Source of the DNA: DATAFT01 sp035544635
GTDB taxonomy: Bacteria; Acidobacteriota; Thermoanaerobaculia; Multivoradales; Multivoraceae
Reading direction: 5' to 3'
DNA: 12,298 nucleotides
Assembly (NCBI GenBank): GCA_035544635.1
Contig: DATKDQ010000143.1
Coordinates: 1-12,298 of the forward strand
A program made the translations under genes and the position numbers. Positions within the stretch are counted from its first letter, which is position 1; each line of letters starts with the position of its first letter. Below the pieces are notes generated by a model. It was not told the origin of the DNA. It was given only the letters and a program-made list of their open reading frames with translations, and did not search any database. Positions 1-7,193 of the stretch are shown here, in pieces.

Positions 1-1236
1 TCCCTCCGTCTCGGCCCGCTCTACGGCGAGCGCGCCGAGATCATCGTTCGCACCCACGGGCGCCTGACCGAGATGCTCGGAGGCGTCCGCATCGTCAAGG
101 CCTACACCGCGGAGAAGCGAGAGGACCGCATCTTCACCCGCGGCACCCACGAGGTGCTGCGGCGCTCGCGCCGGATCCTCGGCCTGAGCTCGCTCCTCAC
201 CGCGATGAGCTCGGTGGCGCTCGGCGCGGTGGCCGTCGTCGTCCTGTTCCTCGGCGTGCGCCGGGTCCTCGAGGGCACGATGAGCCTGGGCGACCTGGTG
301 ATGTTCGTCGCCTTTCTCGCGCTGGTGGTGGCGCCGCTGGGCGACGCCGTCGGCATGGCCTCGGAGCTGGCCCAGGCTCTCGCCAGCCTCGACCGCATGT
401 CGCACCTGGGCGAACGGGAGACCGAGTCCGCGGGCGATGGAGCGCGGGAGCGGGTGTCGAGCCTGATCGGCGACGTCCGCTTCGAGAACGTCGCCTACTC
501 CTACCTCCCGGAGCGGCCGGTGCTCCGCGATCTCAGCTTCACCGCCGAGGCCGGCACCACGACGGCACTGGTCGGGCCCAGCGGCTCGGGCAAGAGCACG
601 ATCTTCCGCCTGATCCTCGGCTTCGATCACCCGGCCGGAGGACGCGTGCTGGTGGACGGGCGCGACCTGCGTCGGCTGCGCCAGAGCGACTACCGGCGCT
701 TCCTCGGAGTCGTGCTGCAGGAGGACTTCCTGTTCGACGGGACCGTGCTCGAGAACATCCTCTACGCCCGCCCGCGCTCGAGCCGCGCCGACGCGGTGCG
801 CGCCGGTGAGCTTGCCCACTGCGAGGAGTTCGTGGCGGAGCTGCCGGACGGCTGGGACACCGTCGTCGGCGAGCGCGGGGTGCGCCTGTCGGGGGGCCAG
901 CGGCAGCGGGTGACCATCGCGCGCGCGATCCTCGCCGACCCGCGCATCCTGCTGCTCGACGAAGCCACCTCGAGCCTCGACAGCAGGAGCGAGCTCCACA
1001 TCAGGGCGGCGCTCCAGGCGCTGTGCCGCGGCCGCACCACGCTGGTCATAGCCCACCGCCTCTCCACCGTCCGCGGCGCCGATCAGATCCTGGTGCTCGA
1101 CGGCGGCCGGCTGCTCGAGCGCGGCCGCCACGACGAGCTGCTGCGCTCGGGCGGTCGCTATCGCGAGCTGTGGGAGATGCAGACCGGCGGTGACGTGACC
1201 GCGGGCGCGGCGTCCCTCGGAGGGACGGGAGGCTAA
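1..1236 (+). CDS. ABC exporter, fused membrane and ATPase domains (5' end missing)
   Basis: This is the C-terminal 411 residues of an ABC half-transporter; the frame is open from base 1, so the true start lies outside the window. Numbering from the first codon, two hydrophobic segments at about 65-85 and 97-116 are the last membrane helices of a type I exporter domain. The ATPase domain follows, with Walker A GPSGSGKST at 192-200, a Q-loop near 240, signature LSGGQ at 296-300, Walker B ILLLDE at 316-321 and the switch histidine in AHRLST at 352. All catalytic motifs look intact. By family knowledge it is an inner-membrane exporter working as a dimer. The location beside NRPS genes suggests product export or self-resistance, but that is inference; a lipid-A/MsbA-type or other multidrug substrate is equally possible. 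It converges on the MbtH gene and their stop codons overlap. Confidence 0.93.
   Translation, partial: SLRLGPLYGERAEIIVRTHGRLTEMLGGVRIVKAYTAEKREDRIFTRGTHEVLRRSRRILGLSSLLTAMSSVALGAVAVVVLFLGVRRVLEGTMSLGDLVMFVAFLALVVAPLGDAVGMASELAQALASLDRMSHLGERETESAGDGARERVSSLIGDVRFENVAYSYLPERPVLRDLSFTAEAGTTTALVGPSGSGKSTIFRLILGFDHPAGGRVLVDGRDLRRLRQSDYRRFLGVVLQEDFLFDGTVLENILYARPRSSRADAVRAGELAHCEEFVAELPDGWDTVVGERGVRLSGGQRQRVTIARAILADPRILLLDEATSSLDSRSELHIRAALQALCRGRTTLVIAHRLSTVRGADQILVLDGGRLLERGRHDELLRSGGRYRELWEMQTGGDVTAGAASLGGTGG
1212..1226. repeat. Short inverted repeat at the convergent gene ends
   Basis: The 15 bases GTCCCTCGGAGGGAC form a perfect inverted repeat, giving a 5-base-pair stem with a 5-base loop or a slightly longer stem with a tighter loop. 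It lies inside the last codons of the ABC gene, just before the overlapping stops of the convergent ABC and MbtH genes. It could serve as a hairpin for transcription arriving from either side. There is no T-run on either strand, so a classical intrinsic terminator is not supported and chance is possible in such GC-rich DNA. Confidence 0.35.
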
Positions 1237-1436
1237 CCGCGGCGCAGGCTGGCGGGCCGCATGTCCGTCCACACCGTGCCGATGTAGCGGAGACACTCCG
1301 CCTTGGAGCCCGACTTGCCGGCCTCGCGCCAGCCGTCGGGTAAGTCGCGGTCGAGCGGCCAGATCGAGTACTGCTCCTCGTGGTTCACCACCACGCGATA
1401 CACGATGTCGTCGCCTCGGGGTGCGTTCTCGTCCAT
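1233..1436 (-). CDS. MbtH-like NRPS accessory protein
   Basis: This 67-residue protein has the standard size of an MbtH-like protein. It shows the family hallmarks: NHEEQYSIWP at residues 18-27, PDGW at 33-36, a CLRYI segment at 48-52 and the ending VWTDMRPASLR at 55-65. The conserved tryptophans are at 26, 36 and 56. MbtH-like proteins bind the N-terminal part of NRPS adenylation domains and support their folding and activity in the cytoplasm. The likely partners are the divergent NRPS proteins. The ATG lies 10 bases after the stop of the radical SAM gene. The stop TAG runs into GGG, giving a weak Shine-Dalgarno-like stretch, so the two genes are probably one transcript with coupled translation. 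The same frame stays open far upstream, but that part is only a shadow of the radical SAM gene. Confidence 0.95.
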   Translation of the reverse strand: MDENAPRGDDIVYRVVVNHEEQYSIWPLDRDLPDGWREAGKSGSKAECLRYIGTVWTDMRPASLRRG

Positions 1437-1446
1437 GCGCCGCGCC

Positions 1447-3102
1447 CTATCCGGTCGCTTCGCTCGCCCGCGGTGAGGCGCCCGCCAAGGCTCGCGGCGC
1501 GCCGCCGTTCGCCAGGTGCGCGCGCAGCCGTCGATCGGCGTCCGGCGAGTCGTGGGCGTCGTCGTCCAGCCCGGCGAGCAGGCTGGGCTGCACCATCCGG
1601 CAGAAGCTCTCGATCTGCTCGATCGTGAAGCCCTCGCCGATGAGATACGGAATCGACCAGAAGTCGAAGGAGTAGGTGGGCATGATGATCGAGCCCCGGA
1701 CCGCCCGGTAGACGTGCGAGGCGAGATCGCGCGCCGTCTTCCAATCCATGGTGGCGTGGCGCCACTGGAAGCCGCCGCCCTGGAGCCCGAACTCCTCGGC
1801 CCGCTGGACGATCGGCGTCTTGTCGTCGTAGTACCACAGCCCGCAGTTGTAGAACTGAGGCGAGGTCTCCTCGATGAACTCGATGGTGTTGGCGACCGTG
1901 CGCTCGCTCTCGGGCGGGAAGCCGACGAAGAAGGAGGCGAAGGTGACGATGCCGCGCTCCTTGAGGCGCTGGACGCCGTAGCGGTAGCGCTCGAGCTGGG
2001 CATGCTTGTTCATCGCATCGAGCACGGTCTGATCGCCCGACTCGATGCCGAGGAAGGTGCCGCGGCAGCCGGCCTCCGCCATCAGGTCGAAAGCCTCGTC
2101 GTCGCTGTTCGAGCACCGGAAGTAGGAGTACCAGCGGAAGTCGAAGCGGTTGCGGATCATCATCCGGCAGATGTCCTTGAACCGCGGCAGCGGGACGTTG
2201 AAGGTGTCGTCGATGAAGATGACGTTGTCGACGCCGCCCTCCTTGAGCAGCGCGAGCTGGCGCTCGATCACCTCCAGGCGATTCAGCTTGAGCGCGCCCC
2301 CGACGGCGGGGAAGCGGCAGAACGCGCACTCGAAGGCGCAGCTGCGAGCGGTCCGCAGTTGGGCGGTGGGGGTGTAGAACTGGGGCGGGAAGAGGTCCCA
2401 CCGCACCACGTTGGCGTCCATGTCGTTGTCCTCGACCGCGCGCGGAGTCGGACGCAGCGGACCGCCGTCGGGGGAGTAGAAGAGGTTGGGCACCGAGCCC
2501 AGCGACTCGCCGCCTTGGCGCAGGGAGCCGAGGATCGCGGCGAGGGTCGCCTCGCCCTGGGAGTCGAAGACGAAGACGTCGCCGCCGGTGGTCTCGAGGA
2601 CCACCGCGGCGGACTGCGCGTCGAGCGAGCTGCAGATGTTGTAGACGTGGGGACCGCCGACGATGATGCGCGTCTCGGGGGCGAGCCGCCGCACGGTGTC
2701 GCAGATCTCGGTGATCGGATCGTTGGAGAGGTAGAACGTGGTGGTGATGGCGACCGATCGCGGCGCCTCGGCGAGCAGCGCCTCGAGCTGGTCGCGGTCG
2801 CGGCTGTAGAAGTTGACGTACTCCACGGCGAAGCCCCGCGCGCGCAGGAAGCTGGTGAGGTAGGCGACCCCGAGAGCGGGTAGGAAGCCGACGTTCAGAC
2901 CGGGGTCCCGACCGCCGACATCGGCGAGGGCGGCGTTGAGCAGGTCCATGTAGGGGAGACGCCTGCCGCCGTAGCGGGCGGAGCTGCGCTGGAGCTCGCT
3001 GTAGAGCGGAGAGTACCGCTCGATCTCCCGGGCCTGCGCCGCGGCGGCCTGGAACCCGGGCTCGTTGTAACCGATGATGACGCAGTCGAGACGATCGACC
3101 AT
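1447..3102 (-). CDS. PhpK-family cobalamin-binding radical SAM methyltransferase
   Basis: This 551-residue protein resembles PhpK-type class B radical SAM enzymes, which use cobalamin and SAM to methylate unreactive positions. PhpK itself methylates phosphorus in phosphinothricin-type biosynthesis. The N-terminal 220 residues look like a Rossmann-type B12-binding region, with LDCVIIGYNE at 5-14, AITTTFY at 118-124, IIVGGPHVYN at 146-155 and DSQGEATL at 180-187. No DxHxxG cobalamin motif is visible. The radical SAM core carries the cluster cysteines C255, C259 and C262 (CAFECAFC, the CxxxCxxC pattern), FIDDTFNVPLPRFKDICRMM at about 296-315 and LGIES at 351-355. The last 40 residues are Ala- and Arg-rich and look like a loose tail. 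The ATG has GAGGG six bases upstream. It heads an operon with MbtH, divergent from the NRPS genes, which ties it to peptide synthesis. Family assignment is strong; the substrate is unknown, and nothing here makes a phosphonate. Confidence 0.9.
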   Translation of the reverse strand: MVDRLDCVIIGYNEPGFQAAAAQAREIERYSPLYSELQRSSARYGGRRLPYMDLLNAALADVGGRDPGLNVGFLPALGVAYLTSFLRARGFAVEYVNFYSRDRDQLEALLAEAPRSVAITTTFYLSNDPITEICDTVRRLAPETRIIVGGPHVYNICSSLDAQSAAVVLETTGGDVFVFDSQGEATLAAILGSLRQGGESLGSVPNLFYSPDGGPLRPTPRAVEDNDMDANVVRWDLFPPQFYTPTAQLRTARSCAFECAFCRFPAVGGALKLNRLEVIERQLALLKEGGVDNVIFIDDTFNVPLPRFKDICRMMIRNRFDFRWYSYFRCSNSDDEAFDLMAEAGCRGTFLGIESGDQTVLDAMNKHAQLERYRYGVQRLKERGIVTFASFFVGFPPESERTVANTIEFIEETSPQFYNCGLWYYDDKTPIVQRAEEFGLQGGGFQWRHATMDWKTARDLASHVYRAVRGSIIMPTYSFDFWSIPYLIGEGFTIEQIESFCRMVQPSLLAGLDDDAHDSPDADRRLRAHLANGGAPRALAGASPRASEATG

Positions 3103-3108
3103 GCTCGG

Positions 3109-3118
3109 CCCTCGATCG
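3109..3118 (+). repeat. 10-base direct repeat, copy 1 (possible operator half)
   Basis: CCCTCGATCG occurs here and again at 3157-3166, 48 bases further on, inside the divergent spacer. This copy overlaps the perfect palindrome CTCGATCGAG (3111-3120). It lies just upstream of the radical SAM start codon, in its probable leader. A regulator binding site is possible, but CGATCG-rich words are common in GC-rich genomes. Confidence 0.3.
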
Positions 3119-3156
3119 AGCGGGTCCGCCGCGCCGGGCCCCCGCGATCCGCAAGC

Positions 3157-3166
3157 CCCTCGATCG
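3157..3166 (+). repeat. 10-base direct repeat, copy 2 (possible operator half)
   Basis: This is the second exact copy of CCCTCGATCG. It lies about 10 bases from the putative minus-strand -10 box at 3177-3182, where a bound regulator could interfere with the radical SAM-MbtH promoter. Only the sequence identity is seen; the regulatory role is conjecture. Confidence 0.3.
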
Positions 3167-3212
3167 GCGCGCCGTCATTGTAGTAGCATTCGCCCCGCCC
3201 ACCAGCTCTCCC

Positions 3213-3219
3213 GAAGGAG
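3213..3219 (+). promoter_or_regulatory. Strong Shine-Dalgarno-like GAAGGAG, badly spaced for NRPS1
   Basis: GAAGGAG is the best ribosome-binding sequence before NRPS1, but it ends 23 bases before the GTG at 3243, too far for a standard start. No ATG, GTG or TTG lies at a normal distance in any frame. It may be fortuitous or may serve an unusual start. Confidence 0.3.
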
Positions 3220-3242
3220 CTTTCTCCCGCAGCCGATTCGAT

Positions 3243-6200
3243 GTGGCCTACGAGGCCGTTGCCCGAGCGTTGATGCCGTCGTCCAAGTACTGGCGGGCCC
3301 GCCTGGAGGGGGCGCCCCCCCAGAGCGGCCTGGTCCCTGACCATCCGCGCCGCGAGGGCGGCGCCCACGACTGGCGGGCGGAGCCGGTGCCACTGGCTCC
3401 GGGCACGCCCGAGCGCATCGCCCGCTTGGCCGCTCGAGCGTCCGTCGACGCGCCCACCGTGGCGCTCGCCGCGCTCGCCGCGGTGCTGGGGCGGCACACC
3501 GGCCAGGACGACCTCGTGGTCGGCTTCCGCGACGGCGACGGCCGGTGGTGTCCGGTGCGCTCGCGCCGGCGCGCGCGCACCACGTTCGCCGAGATGGTCC
3601 GGGAGGTCGCGACCGAGGTCGCCGCCGCCCGCGCCCACCCGCTTTCCGCAGCCGAGCTCCTCGAGCTCGCGGGGGGCCGCACTGCCGCCGTTCCTGCGCC
3701 GTTCCGGGTCGGCTGCATTCTCCCCGGAGGCGCGCGGCGGGAGCTCGAGGCGCTCGCCCGATCCGCCGGATGGCCGCTCGATCTCCTCCTCGCGGGAAAC
3801 CTCGGCGCCGGGGACCCGGCCCTCAGCCCGAGCGCGACTCTGGAGCTCGTTCACGACCCGGCGCTGGTCCCGCGCGAGACCATCGCCGGCTTCGCGCATC
3901 GCTTCGCCCGCGCTCTCGACGCCCTGCTCGACGCTCCGGAGCGCCCGGTCGCCGCCCTCGACTTCACACCCGCCGCGGAGCTCGAGCGGCTCCGCGACTG
4001 GAACCGCACCGCCGTCGCGTTCAGCGCCGACCGCTGCCTGCACCAGCTGATCGAGGCGCAGGCGTGCCGGCAGCCGGACGCTGCGGCGGTGATCGGCGCG
4101 CGCGAGACCCTGAGCTACGCCGAGCTCGACGCCCGCAGCAACCGACTGGCCCACCATCTGCGCGGGCTCGGCGTGGAGAGAAACCAACCGGTGGCGGTGG
4201 CCCTGGCGCGGTCGCCGGAGCTCGCGATCGCCCTGGTCGGGATCGCCAAGGCCGGAGGCGCCTACGTCCCGCTCGACCCCTCCTACCCGCGCGAGCGGCT
4301 GCGCTACATGCAGAGCTCGGTGAATGCGAGCGTGCTGGTGACCGTGGAGAAGCTCGCGGGCGAGCTCTCTCTCGACGCCGGCGACACCGTCCTGCTCGAC
4401 GCCGGCCGCGGCGCCATCGAGGCGCAGCCCGCGGCGAGCCCGCCGCCCGCCGCCGATGCGACCTCGCTCGCCTACGTCATCTTCACCTCCGGATCCACCG
4501 GGTCGCCGAAGCCGATCGCGCTCGATCATCGCGGGCGGGTCAACAACTTCGAGGATTTCAACCGCCGCTTCGCCGTCGGGCCCGGCGATCGCCTGCTCGG
4601 CGTCTCCTCGACCAGCTTCGACATGACCGCCTACGACGTGTTCGGGACGCTCGCGGCGGGGGCCACGCTGGTCCTGCCCGAGGAGGACGATCGCGACCCC
4701 GCCCTCTGGACGCGTCTGGTGCGGCGGCACGGGATCACGATCTGGCACTCGGTCCCGGCCCTGCTGGTCCTCCTGGTCGAGCACGCCGAGCGGCGCCGGG
4801 ACGGCGCCCTGGGCTCGGTGCGGCTCGCCCTCCTCGGCGGCGACTGGATTCCACTGACCCTGCCCGACCGACTGCGCGCGCTCGCCCCTCGCGCGCGCTT
4901 CGTCAGCATGGGCGGCGCGACCGAGTGCTCCATGGACTCGACCCTCTACGAGGTCGCGCGGGTCGATCCGAGCTGGCGCAGCATTCCGTACGGGCGGCCG
5001 ATGGCGAACCAGACCGCCTACCTGCTGGACGACGACGGCCATCTGGTCCCTCCGGGGACCACGGGCGAGCTCTACCTCGGCGGCATCGGCGTGGCGTGGG
5101 GCTACCTCGGACGACCCGAGCTGACCGCGGAGCGCTTCGTTCCGCATCCCTACCCGAGCTACCCGGGGGAGCGTCTCTACCGCACCGGCGACCTCGCTCG
5201 CCTGGACGCCGGCGGCGAGCTCGAGCTCCTGGGGCGCGCCGACCAGCAGGTCAAGATCCGGGGCAACCGGGTCGAGCTCGGCGAGATCGTGGCGGCGCTG
5301 CGCGAGCACCCCGCGGTGCGGGAGGCGGTGGTCACCGCCCGCGGCCCCCGTGACGGCGACCGGTCGCTGGCCGCCTACGTGGTCCTCGAGCCCTCCTCGG
5401 GCCTCGCGGCGGCGACCCGCTCCGAGCAGGTGGACGAGTGGCGCCGGGTGTACGACCAGACCTACGGCGCGAAGGCCGCCGCGCCCGCCGACCCCACGTT
5501 CGACACCGCGGGCTGGAGCTCGAGCTACACCGGCCTGCCGATCCCGGACGACGAGATGCGCGAGTGGGTCGACACCACGGTCGCGCGCATCCTCGCCCGC
5601 GGCCCGCGCCGGGTGCTCGAGATCGGGTGCGGCACCGGGCTCCTGCTCTTCCGCATCGCCCCGCACTGCGAGCGCTACTGCGGCCTCGACTTCTCCGCGG
5701 CCGCCCTCGAGCAGGTGCGCGCCGCGCTCGCCGGGCGCGGCCTCTCCGGCGTCGAGCTGGTACGCGGCTCGGCGGACGATCTCTCGGCCTTCGCTCCCCG
5801 GAGCTTCGACGCCGTCCTCCTCAACTCGATCACCCAGCTCTTTCCCGACCTCGACTACCTGGTCGCGGTCGTCTCCGCCGCGATCGAGCGGGTGTCGGCC
5901 GGCGGCTTCGTCTTCGTCGGCGACAACCGCAGCCTGCCCCATCTCCCCCTCCACCACGCCTCGCTCCAGCTCGCGCAGGCGCCGCCGCACACCACCCTGC
6001 CCGAGCTGCGCGAGCGCATCCGCCGCTCGATGGAGCGGGAGGAGCAGCTCGCGATCGACCCCGCCCTCTTCACCGTGCTCGCCGCGGCCGAGCCGCGGGT
6101 CGGAGCGGTGGCGGTGGAGGTCAAGCGCGGGCGCTGCGTCAACGAGCTCACCAAGTTCCGCTACGACGTCTTCCTCGAGATCGAGCCGGCGCTCGCCGCC

Positions 6201-7187
6201 TCGACCGAGCCGCCGACTCCGGCCGCGGAGACCGCGGTGACGCTCGCCTGGCGCGACGGCGAGACCACGCTGCGCGACGTCGCGATGGCGCTCGCCGCGG
6301 CGCGCGGCAAGTGGGTTCAGGTCGAGGGCATCCCGAACGCGCGGCTCGCCCCCGAGGTCACGATCGCCCAGCTCCTCGACGAGCCCGCGAGCGCCGAGGG
6401 GGCAGCCGCCGAGGACGTGCGCGGGTTGCGCCGCCGGGTCGCCGGCGCCGCTTCCGGGGGAGCGGACCCGGAAGAGATCTACGCCCTGGCGCAGGAGCAA
6501 GAGAGAGCCGTGACCGTCGCCTGGGCGGCGAGCCGCGATCCCGGCCGCGTCGACGCGCTGTTTCGCCCCGGCGCCGTGCTCGCCCTTCCGCGCACCGCTC
6601 CCTCCCCGCCCGAGCCGCGCCCGCAGACCGAGTGGGCCCGCTATGCCAACCGGCCGCTCGCGGCGCGGCTCGCCGCCAGGCTCGAGTCGGAGCTCAGGGC
6701 GCACCTCGAGTCCCGGCTCGCCCCCTACATGGTGCCCAGCGCCTTCGTCGTGCTCGACGCCCTGCCGCTGACGCCGAACGGGAAGGTCGATCGCGAGGCC
6801 CTGCCCGACCCCGGCCGAGCGTGGCGACCGGAGCTCGCGACGCCGTTCGTGCCCCCGGCCGACGCCCTGGAGGAGGTGGTGGCGGCAATCTGGCAGGACG
6901 TGCTGGGGTATCGAGTGGGCGCGCGGGACGCCTTCATGGAGCTGGGGGGCCACTCGCTCCTGGCCGCCCAGATCGAGGCCCGCGTCCACGAGCTGTTCGG
7001 CCTCGACCTGCCGCTGCGCCACTTCCTCGGCGGCGCCTGCGTCGCGGACCAGGCTCTCTGGATCCGCCGCGCCGGCGCCGCGGCGAACGTCGACGCCGAC
7101 CAGATCGCGAGCACCATCCTGCGCCTCGACGAGGTGACCGACGCCGAGCTCGAGAGCGCGTTGGGCGGCGCCGGAGCGCCGGGCTGA
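3243..7187 (+). CDS. NRPS1: loading protein, truncated C - A with embedded MT - PCP
   Basis: This 1314-residue NRPS probably selects, activates and methylates the first amino acid. Residues 16-245 match only the C-terminal half of a condensation domain (YWRARLEGAP onward); the half with HHxxxDG is absent. The adenylation domain starts near 265: A3 FTSGSTGSPK 414-423, A4 SFDMTAYD 458-465, A5 GGATE 557-561, A7 YRTGD 646-650, A8 QVKIRGNRVELGEI 669-682. A SAM methyltransferase is inserted at about 728-980 (VLEIGCGTG 791-799, acidic D816), as in NRPS N-methyltransferases. A9 PYMVP (1161-1165) and A10 NGKVDREAL with K1181 follow. The carrier domain has LGGHSL with the phosphopantetheine serine S1238, then a short acidic helical tail. 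By hand alignment the substrate pocket reads about D-M-Y-H-L-G-M-M-D-K, nearest in style to Cys/Ser-type domains, so substrate is uncertain. The start is uncertain too: GTG 3243 or ATG 3273. A hydroxymethyltransferase gene follows after 6 bases. Confidence 0.93.
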   Translation: MAYEAVARALMPSSKYWRARLEGAPPQSGLVPDHPRREGGAHDWRAEPVPLAPGTPERIARLAARASVDAPTVALAALAAVLGRHTGQDDLVVGFRDGDGRWCPVRSRRRARTTFAEMVREVATEVAAARAHPLSAAELLELAGGRTAAVPAPFRVGCILPGGARRELEALARSAGWPLDLLLAGNLGAGDPALSPSATLELVHDPALVPRETIAGFAHRFARALDALLDAPERPVAALDFTPAAELERLRDWNRTAVAFSADRCLHQLIEAQACRQPDAAAVIGARETLSYAELDARSNRLAHHLRGLGVERNQPVAVALARSPELAIALVGIAKAGGAYVPLDPSYPRERLRYMQSSVNASVLVTVEKLAGELSLDAGDTVLLDAGRGAIEAQPAASPPPAADATSLAYVIFTSGSTGSPKPIALDHRGRVNNFEDFNRRFAVGPGDRLLGVSSTSFDMTAYDVFGTLAAGATLVLPEEDDRDPALWTRLVRRHGITIWHSVPALLVLLVEHAERRRDGALGSVRLALLGGDWIPLTLPDRLRALAPRARFVSMGGATECSMDSTLYEVARVDPSWRSIPYGRPMANQTAYLLDDDGHLVPPGTTGELYLGGIGVAWGYLGRPELTAERFVPHPYPSYPGERLYRTGDLARLDAGGELELLGRADQQVKIRGNRVELGEIVAALREHPAVREAVVTARGPRDGDRSLAAYVVLEPSSGLAAATRSEQVDEWRRVYDQTYGAKAAAPADPTFDTAGWSSSYTGLPIPDDEMREWVDTTVARILARGPRRVLEIGCGTGLLLFRIAPHCERYCGLDFSAAALEQVRAALAGRGLSGVELVRGSADDLSAFAPRSFDAVLLNSITQLFPDLDYLVAVVSAAIERVSAGGFVFVGDNRSLPHLPLHHASLQLAQAPPHTTLPELRERIRRSMEREEQLAIDPALFTVLAAAEPRVGAVAVEVKRGRCVNELTKFRYDVFLEIEPALAASTEPPTPAAETAVTLAWRDGETTLRDVAMALAAARGKWVQVEGIPNARLAPEVTIAQLLDEPASAEGAAAEDVRGLRRRVAGAASGGADPEEIYALAQEQERAVTVAWAASRDPGRVDALFRPGAVLALPRTAPSPPEPRPQTEWARYANRPLAARLAARLESELRAHLESRLAPYMVPSAFVVLDALPLTPNGKVDREALPDPGRAWRPELATPFVPPADALEEVVAAIWQDVLGYRVGARDAFMELGGHSLLAAQIEARVHELFGLDLPLRHFLGGACVADQALWIRRAGAAANVDADQIASTILRLDEVTDAELESALGGAGAPG

Positions 7188-7193
7188 GCCGAG

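Larger units (their letters stand above)
3103..3242. promoter_or_regulatory. Divergent promoter region between radical SAM and NRPS1
   Basis: This 140-base spacer separates the two divergent transcription units and must hold or sit close to both promoters. The only AT-rich patch is about 3175-3190. Read on the minus strand it contains TACAAT (3182-3177), one mismatch from a sigma-70 -10 box, which could drive the radical SAM-MbtH unit with a leader of about 70 bases. No convincing -35 box is visible, and I see no clear plus-strand promoter. The spacer also holds two copies of CCCTCGATCG. Function is inferred from position. Confidence 0.45.

Noticed and set aside
1437..2003. N-terminal extension of the MbtH reading frame
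   Set aside because: The upstream codons encode Ser/Arg/Pro-rich sequence overlapping the radical SAM gene; MbtH homology starts at the ATG at 1436 and gives the standard length.
1516..2883. A 455-codon plus-strand frame opposite the radical SAM gene
   Set aside because: It is antisense to a confidently identified enzyme and has repetitive Ala/Glu/Val/Asp composition with no motif.
1447..3102. True phosphinothricin-type P-methyltransferase (phpK) and a phosphinate natural product
   Set aside because: Family resemblance alone does not establish the substrate, and the window has no C-P bond-forming gene, so the specific name and product are withheld.
1385..3202. A 605-codon minus-strand frame overlapping the radical SAM gene
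   Set aside because: It is a frame-shifted shadow of the 551-residue radical SAM protein, rich in Arg, and reads through into the MbtH region.
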